Source of the DNA: Diphasiastrum complanatum
Lineage: Eukaryota > Streptophyta > Lycopodiopsida > Lycopodiales > Lycopodiaceae
Length of the DNA stretch: 64,000 nt
Direction: 5' to 3'
Assembly: GCA_029204225.1 (NCBI GenBank)
Contig: CM055097.1
Span: 28,819,192-28,883,191 of the forward strand
A model generated the notes under the pieces. It was not told the origin of the DNA. It saw nothing but the letters and a program-made list of their open reading frames with translations, and did not search any database. Each line of letters opens with the position of its first letter. The stretch's first letter is position 1. Below, one piece after another: positions 35,705 through 45,532 of the stretch. The position numbers and the translations under genes were made by a program.

Positions 35705-37615
35705 CTATTTGGAAGAGGAATCAAGGAAAATATCAAAGAAGTGCGAAGAAAAATCTACAAAGATGAAAACTAGCTCTGAAGAGCTAATCCCTTGCATATT
35801 CTTCCACTCTGATATTTCCATTTCAGTAGGGATTGGCTTTAGAGTTTGAGTGCTCACAACTTTTTTTTTGGACTTTGAGACATCCTGAGCAGGTTGGCCT
35901 TTTATTTGAAAAGTTTCCCACTTATCAAAAATTTTATTAACAAGGGCCCACACCTAAAATAAAAAAAAAATTAATCGATAAAAAATTTAACCAATATTAA
36001 AATTGAGGTTTAAATTTTAGTCTGATGAAAACAATTTAAAAAGATTATAACATATATTATGACCAGAGCATTCCATGACGAGCATAGCCAAACAAATTAT
36101 CTGGCCACTACGAAAAGCAAGCTGAACAAAACTATCATATTTAGTAAGGCTCTGTGTAGGATTTTTCAAATCAAAAGGCAGGCCTGTCTCTTGAGCACGT
36201 AGTGCTTTCAACTCAAGTTGATTCACATCTCCTGCTTTGGAGACTCTCATGTATTTTTTGTGAAAAAAACAAATTCTTTGTATCACGATCATCTTCATCC
36301 GGTAGTCCTGATCAATATTGTGGTCCCAAGTCAATAATTTTGTTTCTTTCACTATCAGGCCAACAAATGCAATGGCATGCACAGTTCGAAAGCTTGGGAT
36401 ATGGGGATACTCTTGAGATAATTGTTTTCGAGCTTGTAGACTGTGTATCCCCCCAAGAACAAAAATATGATATGAATCTAATAAAGAAAAATCAAAATTT
36501 GCAACATCGTTGCATTCGTTGGGATCAACCAAAACAACAAAGGGAGTAACTATGGCCTGTGTATGATCTTTAAATTTTATTTTTGAATTATGTACATGTG
36601 TTTCATTAGGCTCTCTAACTTCCATTGGCCTGTCTCATGTTATTAGGTCTACAGGTGGCCTATCACACTGATTTATGTCTAAAATTAAAATTGTTTCTTT
36701 TATTTTTTTTTCTGTTTTATGGATATCCTCTCTTAATTTGGCAATTTTGGAGATGTCTTATTATGGGCGGATGGATGCACCAGGTAGCGACAAAGATAGT
36801 TCAGTGGCGGCTTTTTTGCTTTCAGCAGAAGGGATGGACTTATGGCGATATGTAGCCATGGTCTTTGGGCGTGACTTAGGTCTAGTAGGCGAAGTCTCAG
36901 AAATATTATGAGATATTTTTTTTTTGGGATGAGGGATGACTACGGTTTCATCCTCAACATTTTCAGAGGCCGGCTTTGTGACCTGAGTAGTGGTGGAAGT
37001 GGGCTTGCGATGTCCAATAGATACACCTTTTGAACTCCGTAATGAATATACCGGATCTTTTTCCTCAGCAATAGCAGCTAAAACCTTTTTTAAGCATTGC
37101 TTCATGCTCTGGACATAAACAAAAATCAAGTTTAAAATATAATGACTAAAAGCTTAAATCTAAAAGTTTAAATAATTTTATATCTAATAACAACTATGCT
37201 CAGCATGAAACAAACATGATTAAAAATATATTTTATCATTACTCACCAAAGTAACTAGAGCTTTATCAAAATAGGCTTTGATGGCCTCGTCCTGACAAAG
37301 TTGGATATTTATCACAGTCTCTTTCAGAATGAAAATAGAACGAGACTTATTCGTCTCCTTTACAAGTAAATTCACAAAACCTTCTTCTTGATCCTCATCT
37401 AGTTGATCAGCAAGCAATCTTCCTTGAACTTTGAATTGCGAGTCTCCTCTGCCAGGCTTCTCAGCTGAATGAATAAAAAGCTCCGAAAGCTTTGTCTTGT
37501 TGACCGCTTTGGTGAAATAGTAAATGAATTTTTTCTTATCTTTTAACGGAATATCTTGAGGTTTCCCCGAAATTTTAAAAGAAATCCTCGACATTTCGAA
37601 AATTATCAAAGACAA
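35705..37615 (-). CDS. ParB/sulfiredoxin-like domain protein of composite element A (interrupted)
   Basis: Exon 1 is 37,247-37,615 (start ATG 37,615, or 37,594), with donor GTGAGT. Exon 2 starts at 37,108 after TTTATGTCCAG and stays in one frame to about 36,064; a last exon, 35,705-35,953, follows a TTTATTTTAG acceptor. The N-terminal part is unknown; a Lys/Ser/Pro-rich linker follows. Then comes ETILILDINQCDRPP, and about 40 residues on, AIVTPFVVLVD ... YHIFVLGGIHSLQARKQL. GG-x-H-S-x-x-A fits box II of ParB/Srx folds (GERRxRA or GGxHR in relatives), which bind nucleotides. In-frame stops at 36,758-36,763 and near 36,631 break it unless spliced out. The same exon borders recur in element B. 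It is divergent from the transposase-like gene, sharing the palindrome array as its upstream region. Confidence 0.55.
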
Positions 37616-37821
37616 TTGAAAATCTGCAACAAAAAGGACTTTTTAGAAAAATTAAAAACGCTATCTTAATGAAACGCTAAAAACTTTAATAAAACAAGCC
37701 ATTTTTGTGAAAAAAAATTACAAAACAAAACTACAAATTCAACATATTTTCTTACTAAAACATCTTAAAAGGATCACTTTTCTGAGACAAAGTGTTGTAA
37801 AACAAGAAAATACGAGTAGCG

Positions 37822-38360
37822 ACCTATAATAAGCATAGGTTGTGGTCGAGTCCTTACTAACAACTTATGCTTAGCATAGGACGGAGGCAAGATTCTTCAA
37901 TTCTCACCTCCTTTTGACCTATGCTGAGCATAGCTTTCATCTCTGGTCCTGCTCTAACCTATGCTCAATATAGGTTAGCAAGCAAATTGCAAAGACATCT
38001 TATGCTCAGCATAGGTCGTTACTCGTGCGCTCTTGTCCAACCTGTGCTGAGCATAGGATGTCTTCGATATTTGCTTGCTAACCTATGCTAAGCATAGGTT
38101 GGAAGAGGACCAGAAATGCAATCTATGCTTAGCATAGGTCGAACCGTGGTAAGAATAAAGAAATAATGCCGGAATCCTATGTTGAGCATAGGATATTACT
38201 AAGGACCCGAGCACAACCTATGCTCAGCATAGGTTAAAGGAGAGGACTGGTGCAGGCACCTATGTTGAGCATAGGTTACCCATGTTGCAAGAAGATGAAT
38301 ACAAATTAAAATATGAACATTTTCTAATGCAAGAATTTATTACCCATGCTAAGCATAGAG
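37822..38360. promoter_or_regulatory. Palindrome array A (core CTATGCTNAGCATAG)
   Basis: Twelve imperfect to perfect copies of the palindrome AACCTATGCTNAGCATAGGTT: 37,822-37,840, 37,864-37,880, 37,917-37,935, 37,956-37,976, 37,999-38,016, 38,039-38,057, 38,080-38,100, 38,121-38,139, 38,176-38,192, 38,215-38,235, 38,259-38,277 and 38,343-38,360; one outlier lies at 38,894-38,909. The central N varies (A, C, G, T all seen) while both half-sites are kept. It lies between the divergent ParB-like and transposase-like genes. It looks like a set of binding sites for a dimeric protein. Candidates are the element's ParB-like protein, its transposase or its methyltransferase. Confidence 0.85.
37956..38100. 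repeat. 62-bp inverted repeat inside array A
   Basis: Bases 37,956-38,017 and the reverse complement of 38,039-38,100 match at nearly all positions, including non-palindromic sequence between sites (GGTTAGCAAGCAAAT ... AAGACATC). The spacer is 21 bp. Each arm carries two palindrome sites, so a single strand could fold into a long hairpin. Confidence 0.85.
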
Positions 38361-38639
38361 TAAAGCTAGAAAATGACAATAATCTTACCTTCAAGAAATT
38401 TGGAAGCGAGAATGTATGTGAAATCTTATAGAAAGCCGGGACTTCGTCGTAGCGATTGCTCTAGCAGCATGTGGCTTCTGAAGTCGCAAATGAGGTGAGT
38501 TATGCTTGGACTATGGTCCTTAAATAAAAAAAAATTTCGAGACCCCCGTCTCATGCCAATCCTCCAGCTTACTTCGGGTCCAAGTTGTCGCGACTCACCT
38601 CACCCCACGCCGACCTCGAGTATTAGCCCGGAAAATCCA

Positions 38640-38684
38640 AACCTAATCCTAACTCTAACCCTAAACCTAACTCTAACCCTAAGA
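38640..38684 (+). repeat. Degenerate telomere-like repeat, element A
   Basis: Alternating CCTAA, CTCTAACCCTAA and AACCTAACTCTAACCCTAA units, a short degenerate relative of the plant telomere repeat CCCTAAA. A similar stretch occurs at the same place in element B (about 57,524-57,543). It sits between the palindrome array and the plus-strand gene and may act as a telo-box-like promoter motif. Confidence 0.6.
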
Positions 38685-38936
38685 ATGTTGCCAAACAGTA
38701 TTTAAGACATGGTAGCCGTCGGAAATTTTTATTAATCAGTTACTTTTTAGGCTTGTTGCTCATTTGCATTTAGTTAGTTTTTCTGTGTACATCTATTGAG
38801 GTTCGCATAGGTTTTTATTTGTTCTATGACCAACATAGGTTGTAGTTATGTTTGAGGAGCACATTTAGTGTGGTGTTAATTATTTGAACAATTCTATGCT
38901 TAGCATAAGTACGTAGTTAAACTGTTTTTCGAGGTT

Positions 38937-40661
38937 ATGATGTCAAGTAGTTCTACCTCTTCTATTCCAGTAGTTGTAACTCAATATGTTGCAACAAGTG
39001 CAACATCTTCATCTGACATTCCTAATGATAGCTTTCTTTATAAAGCCACTCCTGAATTTGAACATATTTTGGTAAATGACGTCTGTAACTCAGCTTGTAT
39101 CAAATCTTTTGACCTCGTCCTCCTCTTCAGATACAGGCTCGGCACAACTAGAACATTGTTCTTTTGAACAACTTGAATCATTGAGTGATGAGTCAAAAGC
39201 TTCAATTCACTCAGTTACTGATTCTAGTAAATCAACAGATCCATGTAAGTTTGTTGATCCGCGACGTTTAAGCTTTTCTCATGTTCGTAGGAGACCTTCT
39301 CAAAGTGATGTTCATCGTGTTAAATCTAAAAGGACTATATTCGTTGAAAATTTAGAGCCTTCTTAGGGTCCAGAACATTCTGGAGTTGGAGCCAGAATTT
39401 CCAGTCATGAAATTCCAACACCTTCTCAACCAGTTCAAGCATCTACTAGTGTCACAGGTTCAATTTATAGATCAGACTCCAAACAAAAAGAAAAATACAA
39501 GAGAAATTTGAGATCCTCACCTGATTTAACGAATCGTCAAACACAGTTGATTACAAAATCTGAAATTCGAAAGGTACGAAATATTATTTGCTGTTCATCC
39601 TGTTGCTTGCAAAAGCTGATTATCAGAGAAATTGAAGAATTAAGATCAAACTTTTTTTTTACGAAGTAAGGATGAGAGAAATTACTATTTGTGTGCAACA
39701 TTGAGGCTGGACAAAAATTCATTTTCGTATTTTTTAAATGCTTTGGAGGTTTGTCGCAAAGCTTACAAAGTAGTTCACGCAATCGGAAACTCATGGCTTC
39801 AACGAATGCATGCACGACTTCATAAAGACCCAACATTACGGGGATCCTTATAGGGTCGATCTGTTTCTCCATATGCTTTAAATGCAACTGCTTGGCTAAA
39901 GCATTTCATAGATGTGCACGGAGAAAAATTGCCTGATTTCTTATATTTTCACTTGCCGGATAATTTTACAAAATTAAAAATATTTTTGATATACAAAGAG
40001 TTTGCAAAAACAAAAACTTATGTTCCCTATTTGAGTTACTTCTATTTTCTTAGAATTTGGAAAAGAAATTTTGGACTAGTAAAGATTTCCAAAAAATCAC
40101 GAATGACAGTATGCTCCACTTGCGAGTTGTTAAACTCTGCAAAACAACTTGCAAAGACCAACGACAAGAAAGATAAATATCTATCAAATTTGTCATTCAT
40201 TCTAATACTTTCTGTTTTGAAAAATTTCATGTTGCAGTCTTTTTGAACACCATTATGGTATGATCTTTATTCTATTAAATAAGTGAATCATTGTATTTTC
40301 AGTGGATGCTGCAAAAGCTCTTCAACTGCACAGAGATCAACAAACAATTGAAAGACAAAAGTTGGCCAAGCATCGAAAGAAATGTTTGGAATATCCACAA
40401 AAATATCTGGGCCTTGTTATTGATAACATGGATCAGAAGAAAATAATGTTGTCTCATTTTGTCAGAGTGCCCAAAAATTTAAACAAGGCAGATTTTATTC
40501 AAGTTCATCTCGTTGGAGCACTTGTGTTTAATGGCACTTTGGAGTCCAAGGTCTTTTTTAATTATCCCAATGTTCGAAATGATCCAAATTTGACGATCAC
40601 CACTGTACATAAGATAATTTGTGAATTGACCATGATGACCAAAAAAAGAGAAATGACTTGA
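38937..40661 (+). pseudogene. Transposase-like gene of composite element A (D-N-M-D-Q family), C-terminally truncated
   Basis: Ser/Thr-rich N-terminus (MMSSSSTSSI), frameshift near 39,080, then KSEIRKVRNIICCSSCCLQKL, a second frameshift near 39,660, then NYYLCATLRLDK ... VCRKAYKVVHAIGNSWLQRM, WLKHFIDVHGEKLP, and KISKKSRMTVCSTCELL. An intron (about 40,247-40,302) precedes VDAAKALQLHRDQQ ... LGLVIDNMDQKKIM ... KADFIQVHLVGALVFNG ... DPNLTITTVH. The order and the D-x-M-D-Q box match the uncharacterised family I remember as DUF7869, which looks like an RNase H-fold transposase. That assignment is from memory. Stops: after ENLEPS and after TLRGSL. It ends at 40,661 without the family's C-terminal half; a fragment resembling that half lies at 7.5-8.4 kb. 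A homologous gene lies in element B. Confidence 0.6.
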
Positions 40662-41403
40662 AGACCCATTTTTATTAAAAATTTTTAAAATGTATCCAAA
40701 TTTAAAATACTTCAAATAAATATATGGTAATGATAAGAAAATGTTGTATTTTGCAAGAAAATAATTTAAGCTACAAAAATTTGGTCAATAGATTTTTATA
40801 AATAGCTTAAACTTAGCTTATATTAATTAATAATACTATTTAAAATAAAATCATTATATACACAACCACTAAAATACTTTAAAAAAAAATTTGTTTACTA
40901 AAAACAAAAGTTATAGTTTTTTTCTTTGGAATTTTAGAAGTTTTCTAAATTACAATCTTGTATCGAAAAAAATATTTTTTAAATTATGTTAAAAATTTGA
41001 ATCAATATTTTTTAAAATTTTAAATTCTTAAAAATCTTTATTTACACTCACGTAAGTTTGTTAAATATTTAAGCATTAAATAAGCGTAAATAAAATTACT
41101 TTACAATAATCGAGATTAAATTATTTGTGATAACATTTAAATCACCCTTTAGCGATATTTTTTTTACAAAAAATATTATAAAAACACATTTAAAATTAAA
41201 ATATTGTAAACTTGACAAATTATTACAATTTTAATGTTTGGCAATAATTATCAATGTTATAATTTTTGAAATATTTCAAATTTTAAATTTTAAATCGTTA
41301 AAAAATAAATTAAAAAATATTAAATCAATAAAAAAGAATTCAAAACACAATACATCAAAAAATATAAACACAATTATTTTTTAAAACAAAATAGAATTTA
41401 TTA
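40662..41403. other. Very AT-rich spacer between convergent genes
   Basis: About 0.74 kb, composed mostly of A and T, with no coding potential. It separates the 3' end of the transposase-like gene from the 3' end of the methyltransferase gene. The missing C-terminal exons of the former may have been lost here. Confidence 0.7.
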
Positions 41404-42425
41404 TTATAAAAAATCATCGATGTCATTTACATCTTTTTCTTTTGTTTTTTCTTGAGTAGCCGCTGTGCTATCAAGTGGCACATCTTCCACAATTTCCTTG
41501 ACTACCGTTACTACATTGTAATCTTGAACCAAGACATCAGCAAATTCTCGTATGTCGTCTATTTTTTCGCTAGCAGGATACTGAGGTTCCTTGGACAAGG
41601 GAATTATTGTATCCTCGTTGTCCAAACTCTTTCTCACCTCAGATAATTCATCTGGCAAAATTGAAAGAGATTTCATTCACATTTTTACAAAATCAACTAA
41701 ATTAGTATCTAAATCTATTGCAGCAACATGTCTGCCTTTCTGAATAGCACATGCGCTCGTAGTGCCGCTACCGCTAAATAAATCTAAAACCCAATCAGCT
41801 GGGTGAGAAAAAATATCAATTAAATGATTAATTAATTGTTGTGGCTTTTGGTAGGGACAAGCCACGAAACCTGTCATTGAATTTTTTAATTTCTTTGTCA
41901 TAGCTAAATATTGGAACAAGTTTCCAAAACTTGTCAGTCTGGAAGTGTTATAATACAGTATCGAGCATTTGCCATTCAAAGAATAATAACCGATGGTTAT
42001 GTATTCTATTTCATTGCAAAGTCCAACTCCTCCCGAGTTTTTGATATTGGGCTTGTACCTGACATTAAACATTGCAAGTAAAATCTATTTAAAATTTTAA
42101 TTTTAAAATAAAAAATTTAAAATAAAATTATGAATTTAAATACAAATTGATAATTCAGGAACTTAAGAACTTACCATACAACATTCTCAATTCCCACATT
42201 ACAGAAAGTTTTCTGTACTGATGCTGACTGCCAAGAAGAATGAAAAATAACAACTCTCGAAATTGGAAAAGTTGTGACTTCAAGAAGGCCCTGCATAAAA
42301 CTATGAATTTCAGTGAATTTGAAAGGAGTATCATCATTTAATGATTCCTTCATCTGAAATCCATATGGTATATCGGCTATGTAGAGTGTATAATGTTTAA
42401 GATAATAAATGAGGCATTTGCACAA
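41404..42425 (-). CDS. Beta-class DNA methyltransferase (N4-cytosine or N6-adenine type), partial
   Basis: Exon 1 (42,425 or a later acceptor, down to 42,175) encodes LYIADIPYGFQMKE; DIPY stands at the catalytic motif IV (D/S/N-P-P-Y/F/W). The intron has a GTAAGT donor and a TGTCAG acceptor and joins in phase to exon 2 (from 42,058), which encodes NEIEYITIGYY, CPYQKPQQLI and VLDLFSGSGTTSACAIQKGR, the S-adenosylmethionine motif I, followed by an acidic I-D-L-D. Motif IV before motif I is the beta-class order, usual for bacterial and phage modification enzymes. One TGA at 41,677-41,679 interrupts the frame, which then stays open for 90 acidic codons to 41,404. Sequence upstream of motif IV is short, so an N-terminal exon may be missing. 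It is not like MET1, CMT or DRM, the plant 5-methylcytosine enzymes. It is convergent with the transposase-like gene. Confidence 0.75.
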
Positions 42426-42535
42426 GTAAATTTAAAAAAGTTCCAATCCCACGACCATTTCATCTTTAAAAAAAAAAAGACATATTAAACCACGGTATGT
42501 AGACAATAGTTGGTAATCCACCTCATATCAATGAA

Positions 42536-43015
42536 GTGTATTGCTCAAAAGGAGAAAGTCCAGCATATAACAATTCCAACAATTTATTTATTGACATTAA
42601 TCAGTTATTAACATTCATCATAAATTTTTACAGTATTACAAATGAGAATGTCAATAACAAGTTGATAGTTGTTCTCTCGTTAGATGAGTCTGAAATTATA
42701 AAATATGGTAAGATTTTGATTTTACACTACAATAGACAAATATGTGCAATTGAATTAGATACTTTTGGTACTGATTTAGATTATGTTTTTATGACATGCA
42801 GCACATATTACGACATCATTCGACATTCTTTGCAAGAAATAGTGGAAGTCTTAGCATGTGGTCATCGCAAGGAATGGAAAAATCTCATTGGCAAGCAAGA
42901 GCGGCATTTCATAAAAGTACACAACATGGCGGGACTAGCACTAAAAACAACTATATACTGCAACTTTTCTAATGGTTTTACTGAAGAATCTAAATTCGTC
43001 ATAATACAAAATTGA
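42536..43015 (+). CDS. Unrecognised 159-codon ORF at the edge of element A
   Basis: An open frame in AT-rich DNA, starting MYCSKGESPAYNN and ending KFVIIQN. It has Leu/Ile-rich segments (FIDINQLLTFIINFY; IVEVLACGHRKEWKNL) but no motif I can place. It is divergent from the methyltransferase gene and directly precedes a Copia RT fragment. It may be an exon of another element gene; a splice-acceptor-like AAAGTCCAG lies near 42,560. Confidence 0.3.
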   Translation: MYCSKGESPAYNNSNNLFIDINQLLTFIINFYSITNENVNNKLIVVLSLDESEIIKYGKILILHYNRQICAIELDTFGTDLDYVFMTCSTYYDIIRHSLQEIVEVLACGHRKEWKNLIGKQERHFIKVHNMAGLALKTTIYCNFSNGFTEESKFVIIQN

Positions 43016-43071
43016 TGGATTATGAAAACTTAGTGGTGATAACACTGATGGCATAGAGAAAACCAAGAGAG

Positions 43072-43932
43072 ATGTTAGATCTTGGTCACCCTCACTTTAT
43101 ATTGGGCATAGAAGTACTTAGAGGTTTAGATTTCATCTTCATTAGTCAGTCTAAGTATTCTCAAAGTTTTCTCAATAGATTTAAGATGCAAGATTGCAAG
43201 CATGTAGAAACACCAATGGAGCAAGATGTAAAAGTGCTCAATAAAGGTGATGAAGAATCCTTCATGGACATCACACTTTATAGGAAACTTATAGGCTCCT
43301 TAATGTGGATTACCATAACTAGGCATGGTCTATGCTTTAGTGTGTGTAGGCTAAGTCAATATATGCAAGATCCATTGATCAAATATTGGAAAACTGCAAA
43401 AAGGATCTTGAGATACCTCTCGGGCACTCTAGATTATAGAATTTTCTATAGATGGGGTATCATTGATTTGCATGCCTTTAGTGACTCGGATTTTGTAGAT
43501 GATAAAAGGGATAGAAAGTTCACAAGGGCCTATGCAAAATTCATTGGTGGAGGGGCTGTTTTTTGGTTATCAAAGAAACAAGAAACCATATCACTTTCTT
43601 CTACTGAGGCCGAGTACAAAGCTCTCACTGATACTACAGAGGAGCTTCTTTGGATCAAAAGGCTACTAATGAGACTGAAGGTCATGAGTTTAGATGTTAT
43701 TCCAATCATTCATAATGACAACATTTCATCCCAACAGCTTGCAACAAACCCAATCTGCCATGCAAGATCAAAGCATATCAAGATCTCTCATCATTTGGAG
43801 GTATCTTTGGAGCATGTGCCAAGTAGTGAATGTGTTGCTGATATCCTCACTAATTCACTTCAAAGAGCTGCATTTGTGAATTCAAGACCAACCCTTCAGT
43901 TGATAAGCAAGTCTATGTTAACTACAAACTAG
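43072..43932 (+). pseudogene. Copia RT end and RNase H fragment, open over 286 codons
   Basis: Starts after the catalytic YVDD box (LGHPHFILGIEVLRG), then KYSQSFLNRFKMQDCK, YRKLIGSLMWI, and RNase H with HAFSDSDFVDDKRDRK, LSSTEAEYKAL, and a catalytic-site variant HNDNISSQQLA where CDNxSA is usual, ending in ARSKHIKISHHL and ADILTNSLQR. A purine tract (GAGGAGGAGAA, about 43,936) follows, as expected next to a 3' LTR. It is long and uninterrupted, so the insertion is fairly young or truncated recently. Confidence 0.9.
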
Positions 43933-43944
43933 TTGTGAGGAGGA

Positions 43945-45530
<1,586 letters not shown>

Positions 45531-45532
45531 CA

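Noticed and set aside
37822-38360. Resemblance of the palindrome array to a CRISPR array
   Set aside because: Spacing is irregular (about 20 to 65 bp), repeats are imperfect with a free central base, spacers are partly inverted copies of each other, there are no cas genes, and the context is plant nuclear DNA.
38640-38684. A true telomere or chromosome end
   Set aside because: Only a few degenerate units, with ordinary sequence on both sides.
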